This document shows, in pieces, positions 16,799 to 28,624 of a stretch of DNA of 64,000 bases. The notes beneath the pieces are model-generated. The model was not told the origin of the DNA, made no database searches, and saw only the letters and a list, made by a program, of their open reading frames with translations. Numbering within the stretch: the stretch's first letter is position 1; every line of letters begins with the position of its first letter. Source of the stretch: Pluralibacter gergoviae ATCC 33028 = NBRC 105706 (GTDB taxonomy: Bacteria > Pseudomonadota > Gammaproteobacteria > Enterobacterales > Enterobacteriaceae); assembly GCF_001598855.1 (NCBI RefSeq), contig NZ_BCZS01000013.1, positions 91,732 through 155,731 on the forward strand. Reading direction: 5' to 3'. Both the position numbers and the translations under genes were made by a program.

Positions 16799-17281
16799 TC
16801 AGATGTTAAGAGCCGCAATAATGCTGGCCTCCATCTTTTCCGGCGTAGTGTACGGCGCAAAACGCCTCAGCGGCTTACCGTCGCGCCCGATCAGGAACTT
16901 GGTGAAGTTCCACTTAATTCGCCCGCCCAACACGCCGGGCAGCGCCTTTTTCAGATAGCGAAACACCGGGTGAGCGGCGCTGCCGTTAACCTCGACTTTC
17001 CCGAACATCGGGAAGCTGACGCCGTAGTTAACGCGGCAGGTCTGCGCGATCTCGTCTGCCCCGCCGGGCTCCTGCTTGCCGAACTGGTTGCAGGGGAAGC
17101 CGAGCACCACCAGCCCCTGGTCGGCGTATTTCTTATAGAGCGCCTCAAGTCCGCCGTACTGGGGCGTGAATCCGCAGCGGCTGGCGGTGTTCACCACCAG
17201 CACGACTTTGCCCGCGTAATCAGCCATAGAAACCGGCTGGCCGTCCAGGCTGAGAGCAGAGAGTTGATGGAAGGGGGGCAT
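16799..17281 (-). CDS. Glutathione peroxidase family thiol peroxidase
   Basis: A 160-residue peroxidase that reduces hydroperoxides. Start at 17281 (MPPFHQLSALSLDG) is preferred; GGAG lies 8 bases upstream and the longer frame adds a non-family extension. The catalytic residues are seen: peroxidatic Cys in NTASRCGFTPQY, Gln in FPCNQFGKQEPG and the Trp-Asn pair in KWNFTKFL. The Cys, not selenocysteine, form resembles BtuE or plant-like enzymes that use thioredoxin. Cytoplasmic, no signal peptide. Confidence 0.92.
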   Translation of the reverse strand: MPPFHQLSALSLDGQPVSMADYAGKVVLVVNTASRCGFTPQYGGLEALYKKYADQGLVVLGFPCNQFGKQEPGGADEIAQTCRVNYGVSFPMFGKVEVNGSAAHPVFRYLKKALPGVLGGRIKWNFTKFLIGRDGKPLRRFAPYTTPEKMEASIIAALNI

Positions 17282-17470
17282 AGCGGGCTCCTTGAGACAG
17301 GGCCGGTTCAGCGCCATGGCTGAGCCAAGACTATTATCGATTCTGATAGCAATCCTGACGGTTTTCGCCACCTTTTACCACCCCTCAGCACCTACCCGAG
17401 AGCACGCCTGAACAAGTGCGCCCGCAGGTCTGCTCTACATTGTTATAATCCCCCAGCCCGGAGCCGCCCC

Positions 17471-17821
17471 ATGCTCGTTAAACGTATCGTCGCCAACATT
17501 TACGCCGCCGATCTCGCGCCGCTGCGCCGCTTTTATCAGGACATACTCGGTCTTGACCTGGCGATGGATCACGGCTGGATCCACACCTTCGCCGCGGATG
17601 CGGAGATGCGCGTTCAGCTCAGCGTTGCCGCTGAGGGCGGCTCGGGAACGCCGGTGCCCGATCTGTCTGTCGAGGTGGATGACGTGAATGAGGCGCTGCG
17701 GCGGGTGATTGACGGCGGCTACGCCGTTGAGTACGGGCCTGTTGATGAGCCGTGGGGCGTGCGCCGCTTTTATGTTCGCGATCCGGCCGGCAGGCTTATC
17801 AATATCCTTTCGCATATCTGA
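17471..17821 (+). CDS. VOC (glyoxalase/bleomycin-resistance) family protein
   Basis: A 116-residue vicinal-oxygen-chelate fold protein with two beta-alpha-beta-beta-beta modules: RIVANIYAADLAPLRRFYQDILGL at the start and VDDVNEALRRVIDGGYAVEYGP ... RRFYVRDPAGRLINILSHI at the end. Metal ligands are not clearly placed, so substrate and activity are open. It converges on lacI with only 5 bases between the stops. Confidence 0.85.
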   Translation: MLVKRIVANIYAADLAPLRRFYQDILGLDLAMDHGWIHTFAADAEMRVQLSVAAEGGSGTPVPDLSVEVDDVNEALRRVIDGGYAVEYGPVDEPWGVRRFYVRDPAGRLINILSHI

Positions 17822-17826
17822 TCCCG

Positions 17827-18891
17827 CTACAGCGCCGCCACCCACGCTTTTACCTGCTCAATACGCCGTTCGCGTGCGTCGAGGGTGCGGCGGGCCGCCG
17901 TTGATTGTCTGAGCACCAGCGCAGTAGGCAGCAGTTCATCAATAAAATGCGCCTGCGACGGATCCAGCGCCAGCGCGTGCTGCACTGCGCGCTCGCTCAG
18001 CAGATCGAAGTCCTGGGCAACGGTGGTCAGCGCCGGCAGGAAGAACTGGCTGTCCGGGGTATCGTCGTAGCCGATCACCGAGAGATCCTGCGGTACTCGC
18101 CTGCCGCTCTGGTGCAGGGCGTGCAGCGCGCCGAGCGCCATCTGATCGTTGGCCACCAGCATTGCCGTAATGTCCGGCGCCTGGCGCAGCAGCGCCATTG
18201 CCTGCGTCCAGCCGCTGCTGGCGCTCCAGTCGCCGTGGGCCGTGGGGGCATCCTCAGCGCCCAGCCCGGCCAGCGTCTCCTGCCAGCTGCCGAGGCGCAG
18301 GCGCGCGGAAACAGAGCCCATCGGTCCCGCCAGCAGGGCGAAGCGCCGGTGCCCCAGGGCCCAGAGGTGTTCGATGCTGCTGCGGCTGCCGTCCCGGTGA
18401 TCGAAGCCGAGGTGGTGGACGCCGGCGTCCGGCGGTACGTCGAGGAACAGGCACTGCATCTCCGGGTGACCGGCGGCCAGGCGTTCGGCGTCCTCTTTTT
18501 CCAGCGGCAGGCTGATTATCGCCCGGTCGAGGTTCTGCGCCCTGAACTCGTCGAGGATGGCCCGGATGGCGGGCAGCTCCAGGGTTTCAGCCATCGAAAT
18601 CACCACCTGATAGCCGCGCGCTGCGGCGTGGATCTTCACCGCTGCGGCAATCTGCGAAGGCGCGTGGAGGTTCAGGCTGGTAGTGATGAGCCCCAGCGTC
18701 GGCAGCGCCTTCCCGGCCAGCAGCTGGGCGGAGCGGTTGGGGACATAGCTTAGCCGGGCCATGGCATCGAGCACTTTCTCCTGCGTCCGGGCGGAGACGA
18801 TGCCGGGATTGTTCAGCACCCGGGAGACCGTCTGCTGAGAGACGCCCGCCAGCGCCGCGACGTCTTCCAGCGTTGCCTGTCGCTTCACCAT
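17827..18891 (-). CDS. lacI: Lac operon repressor (LacI family)
   Basis: A 354-residue repressor: helix-turn-helix TLEDVAALAGVSQQTVSRVLNN (residues 7-28), hinge helix RSAQLLAGK, then the periplasmic-binding-like core with IGYDDTPDSQFFLPALTTV typical of LacI. Divergent from lacZ with a 203-base spacer, so it very likely represses lacZ in response to a galactoside. The C-terminal tail (ARRTLDARERRIEQVKAWVAAL) could act as tetramer helix. Confidence 0.9.
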   Translation of the reverse strand: MVKRQATLEDVAALAGVSQQTVSRVLNNPGIVSARTQEKVLDAMARLSYVPNRSAQLLAGKALPTLGLITTSLNLHAPSQIAAAVKIHAAARGYQVVISMAETLELPAIRAILDEFRAQNLDRAIISLPLEKEDAERLAAGHPEMQCLFLDVPPDAGVHHLGFDHRDGSRSSIEHLWALGHRRFALLAGPMGSVSARLRLGSWQETLAGLGAEDAPTAHGDWSASSGWTQAMALLRQAPDITAMLVANDQMALGALHALHQSGRRVPQDLSVIGYDDTPDSQFFLPALTTVAQDFDLLSERAVQHALALDPSQAHFIDELLPTALVLRQSTAARRTLDARERRIEQVKAWVAAL

Positions 18892-18928
18892 AAACCATCC
18901 TCTTGATTTTGTCGTTCGCTAACATTTT

Positions 18929-22202
<3,274 letters not shown>

Positions 22203-22214
22203 AAGGCGTGAAAA

Positions 22215-22244
22215 ATGTCGGGTCTGCAGCGGCGGGCCCGACAT
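22215..22244. terminator. Hairpin between lacZ and the DUF554 gene
   Basis: atgtcggg (22215-22222) pairs with cccgacat (22237-22244), with extra G/C pairs inside. No strong T run on either side, so it may be a weak bidirectional terminator for the two convergent genes. Confidence 0.5.
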
Positions 22245-22252
22245 GAAGTGGC

Positions 22253-22972
22253 TTAAAACACGCTGACCCACATCGCGGATATCGGCATCGCCAGCACCAG
22301 TGAGGGCAGCATATTGGCGACCGGAAAGAGCTTGATGCCGCAGATGCGAAGCCCGGTGGCCACCATCAGCACGCCGCCGACGGCGCTGAAGTCCGCCTGC
22401 ATCTGTGCGTTGGTGAGCGGCAGGATAAACACTGCGCTCCAGGCCAGCGCCAGCTGAATGATCAGCTGCGGAAAGGCGATAATGGCAACCGCAAAGCCCA
22501 GCGAGGTGGCAAAAATGGCGGCGGTAAACAGGTCGAGGAACGACTTGGCGATAAGGACGCTGGTGTCGCCGGTCATCCCTTCGTTCATCGCGCCGAAAAT
22601 ACCGGTGCCGCTGGCGCAGAACAGGACGATGATCGCCACGTAGCTCTGCAGGAACTTCTCATGCTCCTCGTCGCTGACTTTTTCGACGCGCAGCAGGATC
22701 TCAACCAGTCCTTTGGCCTTGCTGCCCAGCCGGCCAATGCCTTTTTCCAGATAGACCAGCTCGCCGAGCAGGGCGCCGAGGATGACGGAGAGCACCATCA
22801 CCGGCATGTGCGCCACTTTCATTACCAGAACAATGCCCATGCACAGCGACGTTGCGCCGAAGATGAGCGGCATACTGGTGCGCACGCGCTCCGGCAGGCG
22901 CGTGCTCAGCATGGCGCCGGCTAATCCGCCGAGCAGCACCGCCGCGCCGTTGATATAGGGACCCATAATCAC
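22253..22972 (-). CDS. DUF554 inner-membrane protein
   Basis: A 239-residue polytopic membrane protein of the DUF554 (YdfK/YqgA) family: [21 protein letters not shown] at the start, [48 protein letters not shown] in the middle, and a hydrophobic C-terminal half, six to seven segments in all. It starts with GTG or the ATG two codons later; the GTG overlaps the UbiX stop (GTGA), so it is translationally coupled to the decarboxylase operon. That placing suggests transport of the aromatic acid or its phenolic product, but the family has no established substrate. Confidence 0.85.
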   Translation of the reverse strand: MIMGPYINGAAVLLGGLAGAMLSTRLPERVRTSMPLIFGATSLCMGIVLVMKVAHMPVMVLSVILGALLGELVYLEKGIGRLGSKAKGLVEILLRVEKVSDEEHEKFLQSYVAIIVLFCASGTGIFGAMNEGMTGDTSVLIAKSFLDLFTAAIFATSLGFAVAIIAFPQLIIQLALAWSAVFILPLTNAQMQADFSAVGGVLMVATGLRICGIKLFPVANMLPSLVLAMPISAMWVSVF

Positions 22973-23580
22973 GATTCGTTTCTCCCGCGTGTTAACGTCA
23001 ATGTTTCGCCCCAGCGGGGCAGCTCCTCACAGTCGAGACCGAGCAGCCCCAGCGCCCGGGCGGCGCTGTGGCTGACTATCTCTTCCACGCTTTGCGGACG
23101 TGCGTACATCGCCGGCACCGGCGGAAAGACGATGGCGCCGGCTTCGGTGACGTACTGCATGTTGCGCAGGTGCCCCGCATGCAGGGGCGTTTCCCTGACC
23201 ATCAGGACCAGCCGGCGGCGCTCCTTGAGCACCACATCGGCTGCCCGCGTCAGCAGGTTGTCCGTCAGGCCGTTGGCGATGGCGGCCAGGGTGTGCATTG
23301 AGCAGGGCGCCACCACCATGCCGTCGGTGCGAAAGGATCCGCTGGCGATGGCCGCGCCGACGGCGCGGATCGGATAGACCTCGTCCGCCATCGCGGCCAC
23401 GTCGTCGGCGCTAAGATCGGTTTCGTGTTCGCGATTGAGGTGTCCCGCCGCTGAAATGACCAGATGACTCTCCACCTCCAGCAGCCGCAGCAGCCGCAGC
23501 ACCTGCACGCCGTACGAAAAGCCGGATGCGCCGCTGATGCCGACGATAACGCGCCTGCGCTTTGCCGCTTTCCCTGACAT
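22969..23580 (-). CDS. UbiX-type flavin prenyltransferase, decarboxylase subunit B
   Basis: Makes prenylated FMN, the cofactor of the UbiD decarboxylase encoded just upstream. The 203-residue protein has [21 protein letters not shown] (FMN-binding, residues 11-31), [23 protein letters not shown] and the [21 protein letters not shown] segment that binds dimethylallyl phosphate. It follows the UbiD-like gene after 9 bases and overlaps the DUF554 gene. This placing marks it as the dedicated B subunit of a non-oxidative hydroxyarylic acid decarboxylase rather than the ubiquinone UbiX. Confidence 0.9.
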   Translation of the reverse strand: MSGKAAKRRRVIVGISGASGFSYGVQVLRLLRLLEVESHLVISAAGHLNREHETDLSADDVAAMADEVYPIRAVGAAIASGSFRTDGMVVAPCSMHTLAAIANGLTDNLLTRAADVVLKERRRLVLMVRETPLHAGHLRNMQYVTEAGAIVFPPVPAMYARPQSVEEIVSHSAARALGLLGLDCEELPRWGETLTLTRGRNES

Positions 23581-23589
23581 GGCGCCTCC

Positions 23590-25074
23590 TTACTGGATAA
23601 AGCCCGGAATAAAGCGGCTTACGTCCACTTCCAGAAATTCGCTGCGCTGGAAGTTAGCCTTCAGATCGTAGGGCACGGTGCAGTCGAAAATCGCTTTACA
23701 GGCAATACCGTGGGCCCGTACCGACGGGCTGAAGGCCGGATCGGAGGACGGGTCGAGCGGATGGCAGCGCACGCCGGGAATAAAGATGGTGCTGACGTCG
23801 CCCTGATAGCGGGTGGTCATCGCCCACATCACGTCGTTCATATCGAAGATATCGACGTCCTCGTCCACCAGCATCACGTGCTTGAGTTCAGAGAAGGCGG
23901 AGAACGCCAGCAGCGCGGCCTGGCGCTGGCGGCCTTCGTCGGCTGGGGTGCGCTTTTTCACCTGCAGCACCGCGAGGTATTTGCCGGTGCCCGGCGACGG
24001 GCAGTGAACGTTCTGCACGAAGCCCGGCAGGGCGCGCTCCACCATCTGCAGAATACTGGCTTCGGTGGGGATCCCGGCCATGTTGGTGTGCTCATCGCTG
24101 GGCCCGATGCAGGTCTGGAGGATCGGATGGCGGCGGTGGGTGATGGCCTTCACTTTGATCACCGGCACGGCAGCCTGCGCGGCGCCGGTATAGCCCGGAA
24201 ACTCCGGCATCGCTTTGCCGGTGTGGGTGTTCTGGTCTTCCTGAAGCCGCACGTTAGGCAGCAGCTCCCCTTCGATAACCACTTCGGCGTTGGCGATAGC
24301 CCGGGCGTTCACCGTCACGCAGTCGCTCAGTTCAACCGCCTGCTGGCGCAGACTGCCGGCAATGGAGAGTTCGTCAAAGCCGAGCGGCGTAGTCGGCGGC
24401 TCAAAGCAGGCGCCAATTTCAATGGCGGGATCGACGCCGATGCTGATGGAGATAGGCAGCGGTTTACCCGCCGCTTCCGCTTTCTGGCGGAAGACGTCGA
24501 GATGGCGGCCCGGCACGAAGTACATTGAGATCTCATCTTTGCTCTGCACGCACAGGCGGTGGATGGTCACATCGTGATCGCCGGTTTCCGGATCGGCGGC
24601 GTAGCACATGCCCAGGGTGAAATAGGGGCCGGCATCTTCAGGGGTATTGGTGGGGGCGGGCAGGATCTTGAGAATATCGAAATCCGGATCGGAGGCGAGA
24701 TGGACGACCTCCTGGCAAACCGCTTTTTCGCGAGGGATAACGACCGGCGGGATCGGATGGCTGGCGGCGTCCTTGAGCATAAACGCCAGCTTCTCCGGCG
24801 CGGTGCCAAACAGGCGGGCGACGCGCTTGCGTGACGACAGCAGGCCAATCAGCACCCGCATATCATCGTAGCCTTTGACCTTATTAAAAATCATCGCCGG
24901 GCCGATGCGGGTCGGGCGTTTGACGGTGCCGTGGGCGCCGACGTAGCGGTAGACGCCGGACAGTTCGGCGATCGGATCAACCGGCTCATCGGTGTAAATC
25001 AGCTCATCGTCGTACTGGCTCAGCGCGGCAATCGCCGAGCGCAGATCGATCACTTTATTTTCCTTTTCAGACAT
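23590..25074 (-). CDS. UbiD-family non-oxidative hydroxyaryl acid decarboxylase (subunit C)
   Basis: Prenyl-FMN-dependent decarboxylase of a phenolic acid. The 494-residue sequence resembles gallate/protocatechuate decarboxylases (LpdC, AroY/KpdC) by recall: DEPVDPIAELSGVYRYVGA, KRPTRIGPAMIFNKVKGY, ILPAPTNTPEDAGPYFTLG, FEPPTTPLGFDELSIAG, IEGELLPNVRLQEDQNTHTG, VDEDVDIFDMNDVMWAMTTR. The glutamates of the IEGEL segment and the conserved Arg/Glu needed for cofactor activation appear kept. It is the first gene of an operon with the UbiX-like and DUF554 genes; the small D subunit seen in many such operons is absent. Substrate among gallate, protocatechuate, vanillate or 4-hydroxybenzoate cannot be fixed from sequence. 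Confidence 0.9.
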   Translation of the reverse strand: MSEKENKVIDLRSAIAALSQYDDELIYTDEPVDPIAELSGVYRYVGAHGTVKRPTRIGPAMIFNKVKGYDDMRVLIGLLSSRKRVARLFGTAPEKLAFMLKDAASHPIPPVVIPREKAVCQEVVHLASDPDFDILKILPAPTNTPEDAGPYFTLGMCYAADPETGDHDVTIHRLCVQSKDEISMYFVPGRHLDVFRQKAEAAGKPLPISISIGVDPAIEIGACFEPPTTPLGFDELSIAGSLRQQAVELSDCVTVNARAIANAEVVIEGELLPNVRLQEDQNTHTGKAMPEFPGYTGAAQAAVPVIKVKAITHRRHPILQTCIGPSDEHTNMAGIPTEASILQMVERALPGFVQNVHCPSPGTGKYLAVLQVKKRTPADEGRQRQAALLAFSAFSELKHVMLVDEDVDIFDMNDVMWAMTTRYQGDVSTIFIPGVRCHPLDPSSDPAFSPSVRAHGIACKAIFDCTVPYDLKANFQRSEFLEVDVSRFIPGFIQ

Positions 25075-25245
25075 TATTGAGTCCTCCTCGAACTCTGCTC
25101 ACTAAGGCTTGGCCGACGCGAAAGGGCGGCGCCGGGCATAACATTGACGCACGGCCCCGGGTGCTGGCCGCAAATTCAACATCTTGATTGCTCTCTAGTT
25201 TCTGGAGTGAGGCGGTTGGAGTCCAATAATAAATACCCTAAGATT

Positions 25246-25259
25246 AATAATGAATTATT
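25246..25259. promoter_or_regulatory. Palindrome between LysR and decarboxylase operon
   Basis: AATAAT-ga-ATTATT is a perfect 14-base palindrome about 30 bases before the chosen LysR start in the divergent spacer (25075-25289). It could be part of an operator, but AT-rich palindromes also arise by chance near promoters. Confidence 0.35.
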
Positions 25260-25289
25260 ATCAGATACGCTATGGTCAAAGGACGGATC

Positions 25290-26177
25290 GTGGACATTAA
25301 ACAGCTACAATCATTTCTTACGCTGGCGGAGGAGCTGCACTTTGGGCGTGCGGCCCGGCGCCTTAACATTGCGCAGCCCGCCCTGAGTCTGCACATCAAA
25401 GCGCTGGAGCAATCCCTGGGGCTGGCGCTGTTTGCCCGCGACCGGCGCAGCGTCACCCTGACCTACGAAGGCGAGCGCCTGACGCAGGAGGTGCGCGCCG
25501 TTCTTTGCGCGCTCAAGCAGCTGCAAAGCTGCGCGCAGGGACTGCGCAGAGGGTACAGGGGGCGCATCCGCATAGGCTATGTCGGATCGTCGATTCTCGA
25601 TCCCGGCATCACGATGTTAATTAATCATTACAGAAAGAAAAATCCGCAGGTGGATATCACCATCGAAGAACATTGCGTTAACGAACAGATTACGCTGCTG
25701 CTCGGCGACGGGCTGGATATCGGTATTCTTCGCGCGCCGATCCCGCACTACGATGAACTGCACTCGCTCAATGCCACCACGCGCCCGCTGGTGGCGGTGC
25801 TGCCCCGCAGTCACCCGGCGCTCGCCGGGCGGCGCATTTCGCTGAAGGCGCTGGCCAATGAGCCGTTTTTGATCCAAAAAGATCCGCCCGGCGTCGGGCT
25901 AGGCTGGTCGGCGCTGACGGCCTGCGAGCGGGCCGGATTCGTTCCGCGCGATATTCGCTTTACCCGCGATGTCTCTTCGGCGATGGGGCTGGTATCGATG
26001 GGCATGGGCGTGACCCTGGTGCCGGAGACGCAGCTCTCCGCCATGCTTGCGGATATCGGCTACTGCCTGCTTGACGATCCGCAGGCTACCACCACGCTGC
26101 AGATGTGCTGGCCGCGTCGGGCCGCCGGTACGCCGCTGCTAAGATTTGTGCAGGACGCCCGGGAACTGTTCTGCTAG
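25290..26177 (+). CDS. LysR-family regulator, likely of the decarboxylase operon
   Basis: A 295-residue LysR regulator divergent from the UbiD-like operon, hence probably its aromatic-acid-responsive activator. The GTG at 25290 (then DIKQLQSFLTLAEELHFGRAA) is chosen: AAGGA lies 7 bases upstream and the family begins at this residue; the in-frame ATG at 25272 has no ribosome site. Helix-turn-helix at residues 18-37 (FGRAARRLNIAQPALSLHIK), effector domain with RIRIGYVGSSILDPGITMLI and LGDGLDIGILRAP, as in BenM/CatM-like regulators of aromatic metabolism. Its stop overlaps the convergent next gene by 4 bases. Confidence 0.9.
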   Translation: MDIKQLQSFLTLAEELHFGRAARRLNIAQPALSLHIKALEQSLGLALFARDRRSVTLTYEGERLTQEVRAVLCALKQLQSCAQGLRRGYRGRIRIGYVGSSILDPGITMLINHYRKKNPQVDITIEEHCVNEQITLLLGDGLDIGILRAPIPHYDELHSLNATTRPLVAVLPRSHPALAGRRISLKALANEPFLIQKDPPGVGLGWSALTACERAGFVPRDIRFTRDVSSAMGLVSMGMGVTLVPETQLSAMLADIGYCLLDDPQATTTLQMCWPRRAAGTPLLRFVQDARELFC

Positions 26178-27166
26178 CGGCCCGCCTGGCCGGTGCTGCT
26201 GAAGCGCTGGCGGTAATCGGAAGGCGATACCCCAATCCGCTTTTTGAAGGTGCGGCGCATGTGCTCCTGCGAGCTGAACCCCGCCGCAAAGGCGACCTGC
26301 TTCAGGCCGTGCGCCGAGGTTTCCAGATACTGGCGGGCCAGCTCCAGGCGGACATTCTCAATAAACTGCGTCGGCGACAGCCCGGTCTGCTTTTTCAGCG
26401 TGCGCATGAAATTGCGCTCGCTCATGGCGAAGGCGGCGGCCAGCCGGTGAATGCTGATGCTCTCCTGCGGGGAGTCCAGCACCCGCCCGCGCAGCCTTGC
26501 CGCCAGGGAGTGCTCCTCATTCTGGCTCTGCAGCAGGGCGCTGAACTGCGACTGCCCGCCCTGGCGCTTGAGATAGACCACCAGTTCCCGGGCCACGTCC
26601 AGCGCCACCTCGCGGCCAAAGTCATCCTCGACGATAGAGAGCGCCAGATCGATTGACGCGGTGACCCCGGCGGAGGTCCAGATTTTGCCCTGCCTGATAA
26701 AGATGGCGTTGCTGTCAACGTTAACGGCAGGATAGCGCTGCTGCAGCTTATCGGAGACCCGCCAGTGGGTAGTGGCCCGCAGGCCGTTGAGCAGCCCTGC
26801 CTCCGCCAGAAAGAAGGAGCCGGAGCAGAGGGCGACAAGCTCCCTGACCCGCAGGCCGCTGTTTTTCAGCCAGGCAACGATCTCGCCGTTTTCGACCACG
26901 GCGTTCTCGATATCCGGCGAACCGAGCAGAATAACCCGCCCGTTAAGCAGATCGGGCGAGGCGAGGGGGACCGTTGCCAGCAGGCTGATATGATTATCTG
27001 ACATCACCGGCCCCGGCGCGGACGCGGCAAAGGCGACGTCATAGCCCGGCGCTTTGCCCGCCGCGGCGAGCCGGGCGTTGGCGTAGTTGAAGACGCTGAG
27101 CGGACCGGTGGCCTCAAGCAGCTTGAAGCCAGGATAGAGGACGATTGATATCAGTGATGTTGCCAA
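26174..27166 (-). CDS. GlxA-family (DJ-1/PfpI + AraC) transcriptional regulator
   Basis: A 330-residue regulator with an N-terminal class I glutamine-amidotransferase-like sensor domain (SLISIVLYPGFKLLEATGPLSVF; ELVALCSGSFFLAEAGLLNG, with the nucleophile-position Cys in ALCSGSF) and a C-terminal AraC double helix-turn-helix (IHRLAAAFAMSERNFMRTLKKQTGLSPTQFI, QVAFAAGFSSQEHMRRTFKKRIG). Related proteins (GbdR, CdhR, ArgR types) control amine, betaine or carnitine use. It lies just upstream of hxlA on the same strand side but with a terminator between, so it is monocistronic; its target is unknown, with hxlAB or the BetT-like transporter as candidates. Confidence 0.9.
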   Translation of the reverse strand: MATSLISIVLYPGFKLLEATGPLSVFNYANARLAAAGKAPGYDVAFAASAPGPVMSDNHISLLATVPLASPDLLNGRVILLGSPDIENAVVENGEIVAWLKNSGLRVRELVALCSGSFFLAEAGLLNGLRATTHWRVSDKLQQRYPAVNVDSNAIFIRQGKIWTSAGVTASIDLALSIVEDDFGREVALDVARELVVYLKRQGGQSQFSALLQSQNEEHSLAARLRGRVLDSPQESISIHRLAAAFAMSERNFMRTLKKQTGLSPTQFIENVRLELARQYLETSAHGLKQVAFAAGFSSQEHMRRTFKKRIGVSPSDYRQRFSSTGQAGR

Positions 27167-27191
27167 AGCTGTCCCTCATTAGAGCCAAAAG

Positions 27192-27223
27192 AAAAGGTCC
27201 ACCGGCGCGCTGATGGACCTTTT
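27192..27223. terminator. Terminator between hxlA and the GlxA-type gene
   Basis: A 10-bp perfect stem, aaaaggtcca (27192-27201) and tggacctttt (27214-27223), lies 12 bases after the hxlA stop and runs into T on the minus strand. Confidence 0.85.
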
Positions 27224-27234
27224 CATCAGCGCAA

Positions 27235-27873
27235 TCAGGCGAGCTGCAGGAGCTTCTCTTTCAGCGATTTCGCGGTAGCTGCCGGGTTGGCAGCATTATA
27301 GATCCCGCCCCCGACGACCGCTGTTTCGGCACCTGCTGCGGCGACGATATCGACCGTATCGAGGGTGATGCCGCCGGCAACGGCGAATTTCACGTCAGTT
27401 CCTGCGATAGTAGCAAGAAGCGCCGGCAGGGAGTAACCCTCCTGGGCCTGCTCGTCCAGTCCGGCGTGCAGCTCAACGGTTCCGACGCCGAGCTTCCGCA
27501 GCTCGTCGATGCGCGCCAGCCGGTGCGTCGGCGGGACGCCGATCAGATCGACGACCACCGATTTCCCCAGCTTATTTGCAGCATTTACTGCCCCTGCGAT
27601 GGTTCCATCGGCGGCAACCGCCAGCACGGAAACGGCATCGGCCCCAGCGTTTAAGGCCAGTTCGGCCTCCAGCGCGCCGGCGTCCATGGTTTTCAGGTCG
27701 GCAAATAAAAATTTATCCGGCCAGCGGGATTTAATTTCACGCAATACCGACAGCCCCTCTATTTTTATCAGCGGGGTGCCCACTTCAATAATATCGACAT
27801 AGGGGGCGATATCATTTAATAAGTTAACGGCGGCGTCGGTGGACAGCAGGTCGAGTGCAACTTGTAGTTTCAT
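27235..27873 (-). CDS. hxlA: 3-hexulose-6-phosphate synthase
   Basis: Condenses formaldehyde with ribulose 5-phosphate to 3-hexulose 6-phosphate, the first step of ribulose monophosphate formaldehyde fixation. The 212-residue (beta/alpha)8 protein shows MKLQVALDLLSTDAAVNLL, IIEVGTPLIKIEGL, FADLKTMDAGALEAELA, VELHAGLDEQAQEG and FAVAGGITLDTV...VVGGGIYNAANP. The DLKTMDAG motif and HAGLD separate it from the related keto-gulonate-6-phosphate decarboxylases, which have DAKIADAG and a different HRS/D segment. It follows hxlB after 3 bases, an operon that confirms the assignment. Likely used for formaldehyde detoxification here. Confidence 0.88.
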   Translation of the reverse strand: MKLQVALDLLSTDAAVNLLNDIAPYVDIIEVGTPLIKIEGLSVLREIKSRWPDKFLFADLKTMDAGALEAELALNAGADAVSVLAVAADGTIAGAVNAANKLGKSVVVDLIGVPPTHRLARIDELRKLGVGTVELHAGLDEQAQEGYSLPALLATIAGTDVKFAVAGGITLDTVDIVAAAGAETAVVGGGIYNAANPAATAKSLKEKLLQLA

Positions 27874-27876
27874 TAT

Positions 27877-28446
27877 TTACTCCATATTAGCGTGGCGGGC
27901 CCACAGCACTTCCGCGGGCTGAGCGCTCATCTTCCACAGCAGATGGAAAAGCGCGTCGAGAAGAAGAACGGTGGCCTGCTCAAACAGCGAGCCGGCGTAC
28001 TGAACGGAAACGGTGCGCTGATGCGCATCTTTGACCGCAGCGTGCAGCACGATCTGCTGCTGGGCGTAGTCTGCGAGCGGGCTGCGGGCATCGGCGACGA
28101 TCGCCAGCACGGCCGCGCCGACGGCCTGCGCCTGCTGCGCGGCGCTGAGGATCCCCGGCGTTCTGCCGGAGCCGGAGGCCACCAGCAGGACGTCGCCTTC
28201 GCCGATGGCGGGGCAGGTGACGTCCCCCACGGCGTGCGCCTCCAGGCCGAGGTGCATAAAGCGCATGGCGGCCATTTTCACCGCCAGGCCGCTGCGCCCG
28301 GCGCCGTAGAAAAAAAGGCGCCTGCCGCGTTGCAGCGCCTGAATAAACGGCGCGAGGCTCGCTTCATCTATTTCGGAAAATAGCGTGGACAGCTCGGTAA
28401 ATATTTTCTGAAAAACAACCGACGGCATTGGAATAGTTTTTTCCAT
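27877..28446 (-). CDS. hxlB: 6-phospho-3-hexuloisomerase
   Basis: Converts 3-hexulose 6-phosphate to fructose 6-phosphate, feeding fixed formaldehyde into glycolysis. The 189-residue SIS-domain protein shows RRLFFYGAGRSGLAVKMAAM (phosphosugar binding, residues 42-61), HAVGDVTCPAIGEGDVLLVASGSGRT and a C-terminal SLFEQATVLLLDALFHLL. It is the first gene of the hxlB-hxlA operon; the 178 bases before it hold its promoter. The start ATG at 28446 gives MEKTIPMPSVVF; a second ATG six codons in is possible. Confidence 0.88.
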   Translation of the reverse strand: MEKTIPMPSVVFQKIFTELSTLFSEIDEASLAPFIQALQRGRRLFFYGAGRSGLAVKMAAMRFMHLGLEAHAVGDVTCPAIGEGDVLLVASGSGRTPGILSAAQQAQAVGAAVLAIVADARSPLADYAQQQIVLHAAVKDAHQRTVSVQYAGSLFEQATVLLLDALFHLLWKMSAQPAEVLWARHANME

Positions 28447-28624
28447 GGCATAAATCCCGTGCGTTAAATGAATAACGGCAGGGTAACAGAGGCGAAATAG
28501 CGGAAAAATAGCGGCGGCGGGGTCTGTCTGAATAGGGAGGCGGGTTGTCCGATTTACGCGGATGTCGGCATAACGTTAAGGATTTATCGGGCGTCGGGCC
28601 CGCCCTCAGGCGGACCCGGCGCGA

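Noticed and set aside
27235..27873. hxlA read as keto-gulonate-6-phosphate decarboxylase (UlaD/SgbH)
   Set aside because: It has DLKTMDAG and HAGLD rather than the DAKIADAG type, and is paired with an SIS isomerase instead of ula/sgb genes.
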